Shown here one piece after another: positions 16,761 through 25,303 of a stretch of 64,000 nucleotides of DNA. Source of the stretch: Streptomyces laurentii (GTDB lineage Bacteria > Actinomycetota > Actinomycetes > Streptomycetales > Streptomycetaceae). A program made the position numbers and the translations under genes. The notes under the pieces were generated by a model. It ran no database searches, was not told the origin of the DNA, and worked only from the letters and a program-made list of their open reading frames with translations. The DNA is taken from the NCBI GenBank assembly GCA_002355495.1, contig AP017424.1, positions 7,257,501-7,321,500 of the forward strand. The letters run 5' to 3'. Numbering within the stretch: the stretch's first letter is position 1; the number at the start of each line of letters is the position of its first letter.

Positions 16761-17866
16761 CGGCCGGGACGGCCGTCCCGGCGACGGATCCGCTCACCCT
16801 CGACGACGTCGAGGACCGTGCCCGCGCCCTGCTGGCGCCCGAGGTGTACGACTTCGTGGCCGGCGGCAGCGGCGGCGAGGCGACCCTGCGCGCCAACCGG
16901 GCCGCGTTCGACCGGTGTCACCTCGTCCCGCGCGTCCTGTCCGGAGTGGACACCGCCGACACCACGACCACCCTGCTCGGAGTGCCCGCGTCGATGCCGG
17001 TCGCGGTCGCGCCGATGGCGTTCCACGCGGTGGTGCACCCGGACGGCGAACCGGCGGTGTCCCGCGCCGCGGCCGCGGCCGGTCTCCCCTTCACGGCGGC
17101 GACCCTGGCCGGCTGCCCGCTGGACGAGCTGTCCGTCCCCGGCGGCGCCCTGTTCTTCCAGCTGTACTGGCTGCGCGACCGGGACCGCACCGCGTGGCTG
17201 ATCGACGAGGCCGAGCGGCTCGGCGCCCGCGCCCTGATGCTCACCGTCGACGTCCCGTTCATGGGCCGGCGGCTGCGCGACCTGCGCAACGGGTTCGCCG
17301 TGCCGGCGCACGCCGCGCCGGTCAACCTGTCCGACACCCAGCGCGGCGGCGGACAGAGCGTCGGCGCCCACGCGGCCTCGGTGATCGACCCCACCCTCTC
17401 CTGGTCCGACCTGGAGTGGGTACGGCGACGGACCCGGCTGCCCCTGGTGCTCAAGGGCGTGCTCGACCCGGCGGACGCGCGGCGTGCCGTGGACCTCGGC
17501 GCGGACGGCCTGGTCGTGTCCAACCATGGCGGCCGGCAACTCGACGGCGCCGTACCCAGCATCCTGGCCCTGCCGGCCATCCGGGACGCGATCGGCGACG
17601 CCTGCGAGATCCTCCTCGACAGCGGCGTACGAAGCGGCACCGATGTACTGCGCGCGCTGGCCCTCGGCGCCCACGGGGTACTGCTCGGCCGGCCGGTCCT
17701 GTGGGGCCTGGCGGTGGACGGCGAGACCGGCGTCACCGCGGTCCTCGACCTGCTGCGCGCCGAACTCGCGACGTCGATGGCCCTCGCCGGCGCGCCGCAC
17801 GTCGCCGCCGCCCGGCGCCTTGGTGTGCGCGGGGCGTCCGCGACGCGCGTAAGGGAGGAACGATGA
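16757..17866 (+). CDS. hmo: 4-hydroxymandelate oxidase (Hmo), FMN-dependent
   Basis: The product is 369 residues of the alpha-hydroxy-acid oxidase TIM-barrel family (glycolate oxidase/lactate dehydrogenase type). Visible marks are EVYDFVAGGSGGE at the start, the FMN/substrate region LTVDVPFMGRRLRDLRNGF, the phosphate-binding lysine in LPLVLKGVL, and the catalytic SNHGGRQLDGA. In the hydroxyphenylglycine pathway it oxidises 4-hydroxymandelate to 4-hydroxybenzoylformate. The GTG start overlaps the hmaS stop by four bases and the stop overlaps the hpgT ATG, so the three genes are translationally coupled. Confidence 0.94.
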   Translation: MTAGTAVPATDPLTLDDVEDRARALLAPEVYDFVAGGSGGEATLRANRAAFDRCHLVPRVLSGVDTADTTTTLLGVPASMPVAVAPMAFHAVVHPDGEPAVSRAAAAAGLPFTAATLAGCPLDELSVPGGALFFQLYWLRDRDRTAWLIDEAERLGARALMLTVDVPFMGRRLRDLRNGFAVPAHAAPVNLSDTQRGGGQSVGAHAASVIDPTLSWSDLEWVRRRTRLPLVLKGVLDPADARRAVDLGADGLVVSNHGGRQLDGAVPSILALPAIRDAIGDACEILLDSGVRSGTDVLRALALGAHGVLLGRPVLWGLAVDGETGVTAVLDLLRAELATSMALAGAPHVAAARRLGVRGASATRVREER

Positions 17867-19191
17867 CCGAGTCGTCCCCGGCACGAGCAGCCCACGCCCC
17901 GGCGGTGCTGGACCTCGCCCACCTGCACGGCTCGCTGTCCGATCCGGCGCTGCTGTCCATGAACCTGCTGAACGAGGTGTCCGACCACTACCCGGACGCG
18001 GTCTCCTTCGCGCCCGGCCGGCCGGACCCCGGCGGGTTCGCGATCGAGGACGTCCACCGCTATCTGCGGATCTGGACCGAGCACGTCACCGAGGCCGAGC
18101 CCCGGGGCGCCGAAGCGGCCCGCAACCGGCTCTACCAGTACGGCAGAACCAAAGGCGTGATCCAGGACCTCGTCGCCCGGAACCTCGCGGTCGACGAGAA
18201 CATCCACGCCGACCCGGAGTCGATCCTGGTGACCGTCGGCTGCCAGGAGGCCATGCTCCTCGTCCTCCGCGCGCTGCGCGCCGACGACCGCGACGTCCTG
18301 CTCGCCACCGACCCCGCCTACGTGGGCATCACCGGCGCGGCCCGCCTGGTCGACCTGCCGGTCGTGCCCGTCGACAGCGGCACGACCGGCATCGACCTGG
18401 ACGACCTGGCCGCCAAGGTACGGGAGGCCCGCGCGGCCGGACTGCGGCCCCGGGCCTGCTACCTGGTGCCGGACTTCGCCAACCCGACCGGGCTCAGCCT
18501 CGACGTACCGACCCGGCACCGGCTCCTCGACCTGGCCGCCGAGCTCGACATCCTGCTCATCGAGGACAACCCGTACGGCTTCTTCGGCGACGGCGCGCCC
18601 CCGAGACCGACACTCAAGTCGCTGGACACCGGCCGGCGCGTCGTCTACCTCGGCTCGTACGCCAAGACCGCCCTGCCCGGCGCCCGGATCGGGTACGTGG
18701 TGGCGGACCAGCCCGTCGTCCGCGGCGGCGAGAGCGTCGGCACCCTCGCCGACGAGCTCTCGAAGATCAAGAGCATGATCACGGTCAACACCCCGCCGGT
18801 CGCGCAGGCGGTCATCGGCGGCAAGCTGCTGGACTGCGACTTCGCGCTACGCGAGGCGAACCGGGACGCCACCGCCCGGTACGGGAAACGGCTGCGGCAC
18901 CTGCTCGACGGGCTGGCCGCCCGCTTCCCGGCAACGTCCCCGGTCGCCTGGAACCGACCGGACGGCGGATTCTTCCTGGTCGTCACGGTGCCCTTCGTCG
19001 CCGACGACGACCTGCTCGCCTACTCGGCCAAGCGGCACAAGGTCATCTGGACGCCGATGCACCACTTCTACACGGCGGGAGGCGGACTGCGACAGCTGCG
19101 GCTGTCCTGCAGCTCGCTCACGCCGGAGGAGATCGACCTCGGACTGGACCGGTTCGCTTCGCTGGTGACCGATCTTCTGGAGAGGACCTGA
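17863..19191 (+). CDS. hpgT: 4-hydroxyphenylglycine aminotransferase (HpgT-like)
   Basis: The product is 442 residues of the fold-type I, MocR/Aro8-like aminotransferase family. Visible marks: QYGRTKGVIQDLVARNL, GCQEAMLLVLRAL, the PVPDFANPTG-type motif (LVPDFANPTGLSLD), IEDNPYGFF, the PLP lysine in YLGSYAKTALPGARIGYV, and a C-terminal RLSCSSLTPEEI. It transfers an amino group to 4-hydroxybenzoylformate, giving L-4-hydroxyphenylglycine, often using tyrosine as donor and so regenerating hydroxyphenylpyruvate. The ATG has a strong AAGGGAGGAA site and overlaps the hmo stop. With HmaS and Hmo the pathway is complete apart from a prephenate dehydrogenase, which is not in the window. Confidence 0.92.
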   Translation: MTESSPARAAHAPAVLDLAHLHGSLSDPALLSMNLLNEVSDHYPDAVSFAPGRPDPGGFAIEDVHRYLRIWTEHVTEAEPRGAEAARNRLYQYGRTKGVIQDLVARNLAVDENIHADPESILVTVGCQEAMLLVLRALRADDRDVLLATDPAYVGITGAARLVDLPVVPVDSGTTGIDLDDLAAKVREARAAGLRPRACYLVPDFANPTGLSLDVPTRHRLLDLAAELDILLIEDNPYGFFGDGAPPRPTLKSLDTGRRVVYLGSYAKTALPGARIGYVVADQPVVRGGESVGTLADELSKIKSMITVNTPPVAQAVIGGKLLDCDFALREANRDATARYGKRLRHLLDGLAARFPATSPVAWNRPDGGFFLVVTVPFVADDDLLAYSAKRHKVIWTPMHHFYTAGGGLRQLRLSCSSLTPEEIDLGLDRFASLVTDLLERT

Positions 19192-19196
19192 GAACC

Positions 19197-20264
19197 ATGA
19201 GAGCGCTGACGGTAAACGAGCGGACCATCTCGGACGACACCGATGCCTACGTGATCGCGGAGATCGGCCACAACCACGAGGGCGACCTGGACAAGGCGGA
19301 GGAACTGGTCCGCCAGGCGGCCGCGGCCGGCGCCAGTGCGGTCAAACTGCAGAAGCGGGACAACCGCTCGCTCTACACCAAGGAGATGTTCGACGCCCCG
19401 TACACCGGGCGCAACAGCTTCGGCCCGACGTACGGAGCGCACCGCGAGTTCCTTGAGTTCGGGACCCGCGAATACACCCATCTCCAGCAGCTGTCGACCG
19501 AGTTGGGGGTCGACTTCTTCGCGACCGCCTTCGACTTCGCCAGCGTGGACTTCCTGGCGGAGCTCGGCGTTCCGGCGATCAAGATCGCGTCCGGGGACAT
19601 CCGGAACACCCCGCTGCTCGCCTACGCGGCGAAGGCGGGCATCCCGCTGATCGTGAGCACCGGCGGCGCCGACATGGAGGCGGTGCGCCGGGCCTGCGGC
19701 ACCGTCCTGCCGCTCAACCCCGATCTCGCGCTGCTGCAGTGCACGGCGATGTACCCGGCCGAGCCGGAGACGCTGAACCTGGCCGTCCTCGGCACCTACC
19801 GGGCCGAGTTCCCGGACACGGTGGTCGGCTTCTCCGGGCACGACCTCGGCCCGTGGGCCGCCTGGACGGCGTACGCGCTCGGCGCCCGGGTGGTGGAGAA
19901 GCACGTCACCCTCGACTGCGCCCGGCCCGGCAGCGACCACAAGTTCTCCCTGGAACAGGCCGGCATCGCCGAACTCGTCGACGGGCTGAGCCGTGTGCGG
20001 CGCTCGCTGGGCGGCCCGGACAAGCAGGTCCTGCCGGGCGAGCGGCCCGCCATGCACAAGATGGGCAAGAAGCTGGTCGCCCACCGGGACCTGCCGGCCG
20101 GGCACCGGCTCACCCTGGAGGACGTGGCGATCAAGTCGCCGGGCGACGGGCTGACCCCCGACCGGCTCGCCGACGTGGTCGGCCGCCACCTCGCCCGGCC
20201 GCTGACGGCCGACGCCGACATCACCCTCGACGCCCTGGCGGACCGCGATGCCGGCCGCGATTGA
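19197..20264 (+). CDS. NeuB-like PEP-condensing synthase (nonulosonate synthase family)
   Basis: The product has 355 residues with a TIM-barrel NeuB domain and a C-terminal SAF/antifreeze-like domain (about 285-350, HKMGKKLVAHRDLPAGHRLTLEDVAIKSPG). Family motifs include YVIAEIGHNHEGD, VKLQKRDN, VPAIKIASGDI, GFSGHDLG and VEKHVTLDCARPGSDHKFSLE. Characterised members join phosphoenolpyruvate to an aldose such as ManNAc, making a 2-keto-3-deoxy acid (sialic, legionaminic or pseudaminic type). No cytidylyltransferase or sialic-type amino-sugar genes are here, so the acceptor aldehyde is unknown. It begins 5 bases after hpgT, and the next gene overlaps its end, so it belongs to the same operon. Confidence 0.85.
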   Translation: MRALTVNERTISDDTDAYVIAEIGHNHEGDLDKAEELVRQAAAAGASAVKLQKRDNRSLYTKEMFDAPYTGRNSFGPTYGAHREFLEFGTREYTHLQQLSTELGVDFFATAFDFASVDFLAELGVPAIKIASGDIRNTPLLAYAAKAGIPLIVSTGGADMEAVRRACGTVLPLNPDLALLQCTAMYPAEPETLNLAVLGTYRAEFPDTVVGFSGHDLGPWAAWTAYALGARVVEKHVTLDCARPGSDHKFSLEQAGIAELVDGLSRVRRSLGGPDKQVLPGERPAMHKMGKKLVAHRDLPAGHRLTLEDVAIKSPGDGLTPDRLADVVGRHLARPLTADADITLDALADRDAGRD

Positions 20265-21057
20265 CCTGACCGGATCGGTCGCCGTCGTGACCGGCGTGTG
20301 CGGACGGCTCGGTCCGGTGTGGACCGACGCCCTCCTGGGCGCCGGAGCCGACGTGGTCGGTCTGGACGTACGGGACACCGTCGGGCCGGAGCTGCGGGCG
20401 GTACTGGACGCGCACGACCCGAAGCGGTTCACCCACCTGGTCGCGGACGTCACCGACACCGACAGCCTGCGCGGCGCCCTCGACGCCTGCCGGGAACGGG
20501 CCGGGACGCCGACCGTCCTCGTCAACAACGCGGGCGTCGACAGCCCGCCGTCGGCCCAGGGCGGCAGCTGGCGCTTCGAGGACATCCCGGACGAGGTGTC
20601 CGCCGGCGTCCTCGCGGTCAACGCCCAGGGGACGCTGCGGATGTGCCAGGTGTTCGGCACCGAGATGGTCCGGGCGGGCGGCGGATCCATCGTCAACATC
20701 GGCTCGATGTACGGCGGCCTCGCCCCCGACCCGCGGATGTACGCCCACCTGCCGGTGGATCCGCCGTTCCTGAAGCCGCCCGCGTACGGCATGTCCAAGG
20801 CCGGCGTCGCCTCGCTCACCCGGTACCTCGCGGCGCTGTGGGGTCCGTCCGGGGTACGGGTGAACACCCTGTCGCCGGGCGGCGTGCTCGGCGCGCAGGA
20901 CCCCGTGTTCCGGGGGAAGTTCGACGCCCGGGTGCCGCTGCGGCGGATGGCCGTCGCCGACGACCTGACCGGGCCGCTGCTGTTCCTCGCGTCCGACCTG
21001 AGCCGCTACGTCACCGGGACCGAACTCGCCGTCGACGGCGGATTCGGCTGCTGGTGA
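20248..21057 (+). CDS. Short-chain dehydrogenase/reductase (SDR)
   Basis: The product is 269 residues, a classical SDR. It has a Rossmann start VAVVTGVCGRLG (a TGxxxxxG-type loop), NNAG in VLVNNAGVD, the catalytic Ser of NIGSMYGGLAPDPRMY, Y-x-x-x-K in AYGMSKAG, and an ending typical of the family (RYVTGTELAVDGGFG). The SIGSMYG-type sequence is reminiscent of SDRs in nonulosonic-acid and polysaccharide loci (PtmA-like). That suits its 17-base overlap with the NeuB-like gene and its position before transketolase. It probably oxidises or reduces a sugar-type hydroxyl with NAD(P). The exact substrate is not deducible. Confidence 0.88.
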   Translation: MPAAIDLTGSVAVVTGVCGRLGPVWTDALLGAGADVVGLDVRDTVGPELRAVLDAHDPKRFTHLVADVTDTDSLRGALDACRERAGTPTVLVNNAGVDSPPSAQGGSWRFEDIPDEVSAGVLAVNAQGTLRMCQVFGTEMVRAGGGSIVNIGSMYGGLAPDPRMYAHLPVDPPFLKPPAYGMSKAGVASLTRYLAALWGPSGVRVNTLSPGGVLGAQDPVFRGKFDARVPLRRMAVADDLTGPLLFLASDLSRYVTGTELAVDGGFGCW

Positions 21058-21083
21058 CCCCGACCCCTCCCCGAGGAGAAGCC

Positions 21084-23018
21084 ATGGACAGGTCCCTGGC
21101 CTGGATCCCGCGCACCGAGTTCGACCGCGTCCTGGGCGGCGTCGGCGATCCGTACGACAGAGCCCTCGCCTTCGCCGCCCTGTCCCGGATCAACACCCTC
21201 TACATGATCAGCCGCGCCGGGTCGGGACACATCGGCTCCAGCTTCAGCGCGGCCGACGTGGTCGGCTGGCTGCTGTTGGAGGAGCTGGACCGGCCGTTCG
21301 AGGCCGACGGCGACGTGTACTTCTCGTCGAAGGGGCACGACGCGCCCGGACTGTACGCCGCGCTCATCGCGCTCGGCCGGCTCGACGAGGACCTCCTGCA
21401 CCGGCTGCGGCGGATCGACGGACTGCCCGGGCACCCCGACGTCGGCACCCCCGGCATGCCCTTCAACACCGGCTCCCTGGGCATGGGCATCTCCAAGGCG
21501 AAGGGCCTGATCCTCGCCCACCGGCTGGCCGGCCGGACCTCCCGGGTGGTCGTGATGACCGGGGACGGCGAACTGCAGGAGGGCCAGAACTGGGAGGCGC
21601 TGCCCAGCGCCGCCCGGTACGGGATGGGCGAGCTGACCGTGGTCGTCGACCACAACCGCCTGCAGTCCGACACCTTCGTCACGGACGTCAGCGACCTCGG
21701 CGACCTGGCGGGGAAGTTCACCGCGGCGGGCTGGGGCGTCCTGCGCTGCGACGGCCACGACCCCCGGCGACTGGCGGAGGCGTTCGCCCGCCGCGCCGCG
21801 GACCACCCGGAACAGCCCGTGGTGATCATCGCGGACACGGTGAAGGGGGGCGGCTGCCCCACCTTCGCCGCCACCTCCATGGCGCCCGGCGAGTGGCGCT
21901 ACCGCCACCACAGCGGCGCGCCGAGCCCCGAGGACCACGACTCCGCGTACCGGGAACTGACCGGCACCGCCGACGAGATCCTCCGCCGGCACGGCCTGCC
22001 GCCGCTGCGGCCGGTGGTCCGGGAGCTCGACCTGCCGGCTAAACCGGCCGGGGTACGGCTGCCCGAGCTGTACGGGCGGCTGCTCACCGACGCGGCGCGC
22101 GAGGATCCGCGGATCGTCGCGCTCGACGGCGACCTGGTGCTCGACACCGGCCTCATCCCGTTCCGCGACGCCCACCCGGACCGGTTCGTGGAATGCGGCA
22201 TCGCCGAGCAGGACATGGTCTCGATGGCGGGCGGACTGGCGGCCGGCGGACTGCGGCCGTTCGTGCACTCGTTCTCCTGCTTCCTGCACGCCCGCCCCAA
22301 CGAGCACATCTACACCAACGCCACCGAACGGCGGCCGGTGGTCTACGTCGGCTCGCTCGCCGGGCTGCTGCCCGCCGGGCCCGGACACTCCCACCAGGCC
22401 GTCCGCGACGTGTCGGCGCTGTGCGCCGTGCCCGGACTGACCATCCTGGAACCGTCCCACCCGGCCCAGCTGGACGCCGCCGTGCGCTACTGCCGCTCCA
22501 CCCCGGACAGCGTCTACCTGCGCCTGTCCAGCCAGGTGGTGCCCGCCGAACTGGCCGACCTGCCGCCCGTGCCGCTGGTGGCCGGCCAGGGACGGGTGCT
22601 GCGCACCGGCGGCGACGCGGTCGCGTTCGGCGCCGGACCGGTGGTCCTCGGCCAGCTCCTCGGCGCCGCCGGCCTGCTCGCCGCCCGGGGCGTCGCGCTG
22701 ACCGTGGTGGACCTGCCCTGGCACAACCGGATCGACCCGGCGTGGCTGGGCGAGCTGCTGGCCGATGTCCGGCACGTGTTCGTCGTCGAGCACCAGTACG
22801 AGCGCGGCGGCCAGGCCGACCTGATCGCCCGACAGCTGCTGGAGACGGGCGCCGGGGACGGGATCGCCTTCCGCGGCGTCGGCCTCACCGACGTCCCGCG
22901 CTGCGGCACGGACGCGGAAGTGCTGGCCGCGCACGGCCTGGACGCGGCGCACCTCGCGGACCTGATCGGCACGGACGTCCTCAAGGGCGCCCGGAACGAG
23001 GAGCTGGCCGCCCGGTAG
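21084..23018 (+). CDS. Transketolase-like protein (N and C halves in one chain)
   Basis: The product is 644 residues from an ATG preceded by CCGAGGAG. The N-terminal half binds thiamine diphosphate (GHIGSSFSAAD, SKGHDAPGLYA, and GDG...N in MTGDGELQEGQNWEA...VDHNRLQ). The central pyrimidine domain has the catalytic Glu in VECGIAEQDMVSMAGGLA, and the C-terminal domain ends HQYERGGQADLIARQL. Its order and length resemble the split transketolases of secondary-metabolite and polysaccharide loci, here fused, rather than the roughly 700-residue housekeeping enzyme. It would move a two-carbon ketol unit between a ketose and an aldehyde. Lying between an SDR and an RraA-like gene in a PEP-condensation cassette, it likely builds or shortens the carbon chain of the same unknown intermediate. 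Confidence 0.88.
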   Translation: MDRSLAWIPRTEFDRVLGGVGDPYDRALAFAALSRINTLYMISRAGSGHIGSSFSAADVVGWLLLEELDRPFEADGDVYFSSKGHDAPGLYAALIALGRLDEDLLHRLRRIDGLPGHPDVGTPGMPFNTGSLGMGISKAKGLILAHRLAGRTSRVVVMTGDGELQEGQNWEALPSAARYGMGELTVVVDHNRLQSDTFVTDVSDLGDLAGKFTAAGWGVLRCDGHDPRRLAEAFARRAADHPEQPVVIIADTVKGGGCPTFAATSMAPGEWRYRHHSGAPSPEDHDSAYRELTGTADEILRRHGLPPLRPVVRELDLPAKPAGVRLPELYGRLLTDAAREDPRIVALDGDLVLDTGLIPFRDAHPDRFVECGIAEQDMVSMAGGLAAGGLRPFVHSFSCFLHARPNEHIYTNATERRPVVYVGSLAGLLPAGPGHSHQAVRDVSALCAVPGLTILEPSHPAQLDAAVRYCRSTPDSVYLRLSSQVVPAELADLPPVPLVAGQGRVLRTGGDAVAFGAGPVVLGQLLGAAGLLAARGVALTVVDLPWHNRIDPAWLGELLADVRHVFVVEHQYERGGQADLIARQLLETGAGDGIAFRGVGLTDVPRCGTDAEVLAAHGLDAAHLADLIGTDVLKGARNEELAAR

Positions 23019-23093
23019 GCCGCACCCGGTGCCCGCACCCGGTCCCGGCGTACCCCCCCGTACCACCACCCCCGAACCCATGGGAGACCCATC

Positions 23094-23768
23094 GTGGAAA
23101 CCGTCCGCAACGAGCTGCACCGCCCGCCCGAGGAGATCGTCGAGGGCTTCCGCGCGGTGCTCGCCGAGTACAGCCCGAGCTGCCTGGTCACCGACGCCCG
23201 GCGGCGGGTCGGCGCGATCGGCGGGCTGCTGCCGGTGAAGCACCACCACAAGATCGCCGGGCCGGCGCTCACCGTGAACCTCTCGATCGACGACCTGGTC
23301 GACTGCATGCCGGTGCTGGCCCGGGCCCAGGCGGGCGACGTGGTCGTGGTGGCCTGCCACGGCACCACCCGTACCGCCATGTGGGGCGGCCTCATGTCCA
23401 CCCTGTCGCGGCAGATCGGGCTGGCCGCCGGCATCGTCGACGGCGCCATCCGCGACGTCGACGAGATCCGTGACCTGGACTTCCCGGTCTGGTACCGCAG
23501 TACCGTCCCGCGCCCCTCGCCGACCGCCGTGCACGACCGCACCGAGCCGGTGCAGGTGAACGTCCCGGTGGTGATCGACGGTCAGGTCGTCCACCCGGGT
23601 GACATCGTGGTCGCCGACGAGAACGGCATCGCCGTCGTCCCGCGCGACGAGGGCGAGGCCGTGCTGGAGCGGACCCGGATGAACATCAGCCGGGAACGGG
23701 TGATCCGCGACAAGATCGCCTCCGGCCTGTCGGTCCCCGAGCTGATCGCCGAGTTCGGGCACCTGTGA
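23094..23768 (+). CDS. RraA/HMG-aldolase family protein
   Basis: The product is 224 residues from a GTG with GGGAGA 6 bases upstream. The family signature is G-x20-R-D (GGLMSTLSRQIGLAAGIVDGAIRDVDEI) plus VHPGDIVVADENGIAVVP. The fold covers RNase E regulator RraA and the metal-dependent 4-hydroxy-4-methyl-2-oxoglutarate/oxaloacetate aldolase-decarboxylases. In this context an aldolase or decarboxylase acting on a 2-keto acid is more sensible than an RNase regulator, because the NeuB-like enzyme upstream makes 2-keto acids. A 75-base gap separates it from transketolase; its stop overlaps the next ATG. Confidence 0.8.
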   Translation: METVRNELHRPPEEIVEGFRAVLAEYSPSCLVTDARRRVGAIGGLLPVKHHHKIAGPALTVNLSIDDLVDCMPVLARAQAGDVVVVACHGTTRTAMWGGLMSTLSRQIGLAAGIVDGAIRDVDEIRDLDFPVWYRSTVPRPSPTAVHDRTEPVQVNVPVVIDGQVVHPGDIVVADENGIAVVPRDEGEAVLERTRMNISRERVIRDKIASGLSVPELIAEFGHL

Positions 23769-24658
23769 TGCGGGTCTACCTCACCGGCGCGGACGGGATG
23801 CTGGGCACCGCGCTGCGCCGCGAGCTCGCCATCCGGCCGGAGACCGCCGACTGGCCCCTCCTCGGGGTCTCCCTCGCCGACTTCGACATCGGCGACGAGG
23901 CCGCCGTCCGGGACTCGATCGCCGACTTCAAGCCCGACGTGGTGGTGCACACCGCCGCCAACGCGGTGGTCGACTCCTGCGAACGGGACCCGGAGTCGGC
24001 CCTGCGCGTCAACGTGGGCGGCACCCACCACGTCGCGGAGGCCTGCCGCCGGCACGGCAGCCGGCTGGTCTACATCTCCAGCGACTACGTGTTCGACGGC
24101 CGGGCGCCCGGGCCGGCCGGCTACAACGAGGACGACATCCCCGCCCCCGTCAGCGTCTACGGACTGACCAAACTGGCCGGCGAGCGGATCGTCGAGGCCG
24201 TGCCCGACCACCTCGTGGTCCGCACGTCCTGGCTGTACGGCGGGACCGACCCCAACCTCGACCAAGTCGTGGCCGCCGCCCGGGAGTTCCTCGACGGCGG
24301 CCGGCCGCGGCTGATCGACGACCAGTTCAGCAGCCCGACGTACATCCCCGACCTGGCCTCCGCGCTGGTACGGCTGCTGCCCGGCGCCCTCGCCGTGCGC
24401 GGCCTGCTGCACATCGCCAACCGGGGCCGGGCGAGCTGGTACCAGGTGGGTCTCGCGCTCGCCGAACGGCTCGGCACCGCCCTTCCGGTGCCGATGTCCA
24501 TGGACGACGCGGGATTCGTCGGCGGCCGGCCGCGGGACTCACGCCTGGACAGCACCCGCGCCGCCGCCTTCGTGCACGCGATGCCCCACTGGACCGACGC
24601 CCTCGGCCGATACTGCGCCCGGCTCGGCACCTTCGACCGAGGACCGGTGGCCCCCTGA
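23768..24658 (+). CDS. RmlD-like NAD(P)-dependent sugar reductase
   Basis: The product is 296 residues of the extended SDR type: MRVYLTGADGMLGTAL (glycine-rich loop), VVHTAANAVVDSCE, VYISSDYVFDG, the catalytic Y-x-x-x-K in VYGLTKLAGE, and VVRTSWLYGG. This matches the dTDP-4-dehydrorhamnose reductase (RmlD) family. No RmlA/B/C genes are nearby, so it probably reduces a keto group on a different sugar-like intermediate of the cassette. The ATG at 23768 overlaps the RraA stop (TGATG). The stop overlaps the next start in the same way, so these genes are tightly coupled. Confidence 0.85.
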   Translation: MRVYLTGADGMLGTALRRELAIRPETADWPLLGVSLADFDIGDEAAVRDSIADFKPDVVVHTAANAVVDSCERDPESALRVNVGGTHHVAEACRRHGSRLVYISSDYVFDGRAPGPAGYNEDDIPAPVSVYGLTKLAGERIVEAVPDHLVVRTSWLYGGTDPNLDQVVAAAREFLDGGRPRLIDDQFSSPTYIPDLASALVRLLPGALAVRGLLHIANRGRASWYQVGLALAERLGTALPVPMSMDDAGFVGGRPRDSRLDSTRAAAFVHAMPHWTDALGRYCARLGTFDRGPVAP

Positions 24659-25302
24659 TGTCCCCGCCGTTCCTGCTGCTGGACTTCGACGGCGTGGTCT
24701 GCGACACCGAACGGGCCGCGCTGCTTGCCTGGCAGGACCTCTACGACCGGCTCGGGGTGCCCCTGAGTCCGGACGTACGGGCCCGGATGCTCGGCAACTC
24801 GGCCGGAGCGCGCGTCGCGCTGGCCGATCTCGCCGACCGGCTCGGCCGGCCGGTCGGCGACGACGAGTGGCTCTGGCAGCGGCAGCGGCGGACCGTCCGG
24901 TGCGGTGTGGCACCGGTCCGGCCGGGCGTGGAACGGCTGCTGCGTACGGCCGAGGGCGCCGCGATCGTGTCCAGCGGCGCGGCCGGCTGGGTCGAGGAGC
25001 ACCTGCGGCGGCTCGGGCTGCGCCGGTACTTCGACTTCCTGGTGACCGGCGACGACACCGAACGGCACAAACCGGCCCCGGACTTGTACCTGCTCGCCCT
25101 GGAACGCGCCGGGGTCGGCGCCGGCGACGCGCTGGCCGTCGAGGACTCGCCGCGCGGGGTCGAGGCGGCGCGGGCCGCCGGTCTACGCTGCGTGGCGGTG
25201 CCCTGGGAGCCGGCCCTGGCCCCCGGCCTGGCCGGCGCCGACGCGGTGCTGCCCAGCCTGGACGGGCTGGACCTGCGGCGCTATCAGCGGAACGAGGTGT
25301 GA
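24658..25302 (+). CDS. HAD-superfamily phosphatase/phosphomutase
   Basis: The product has 214 residues with the full HAD motif set: LLDFDGVVCDTE (nucleophile Asp and acid/base Asp), SSGAAGW (motif II Ser), the lysine in RHKPAPDLYLLALERAGV, and VEDSPRGVEAARAAG. The beta-phosphoglucomutase-like subgroup fits best. In the cassette it most simply removes a phosphate from a sugar-phosphate-derived product, as phosphatases do after PEP condensation in nonulosonate and KDO routes. It overlaps the RmlD stop by one base; only one base separates it from the next gene. Confidence 0.85.
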   Translation: MSPPFLLLDFDGVVCDTERAALLAWQDLYDRLGVPLSPDVRARMLGNSAGARVALADLADRLGRPVGDDEWLWQRQRRTVRCGVAPVRPGVERLLRTAEGAAIVSSGAAGWVEEHLRRLGLRRYFDFLVTGDDTERHKPAPDLYLLALERAGVGAGDALAVEDSPRGVEAARAAGLRCVAVPWEPALAPGLAGADAVLPSLDGLDLRRYQRNEV

Positions 25303-25303
25303 C

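Noticed and set aside
21006..23762. 918-codon minus-strand frame opposite transketolase and RraA
   Set aside because: It is antisense to two genes with full motif sets, and its product is low-complexity and His/Gly/Val-rich without any domain.
23094..23768. RNase E inhibitor RraA as such
   Set aside because: The family also contains aldolases/decarboxylases; position in a PEP/transketolase cassette makes the enzymatic role more likely.
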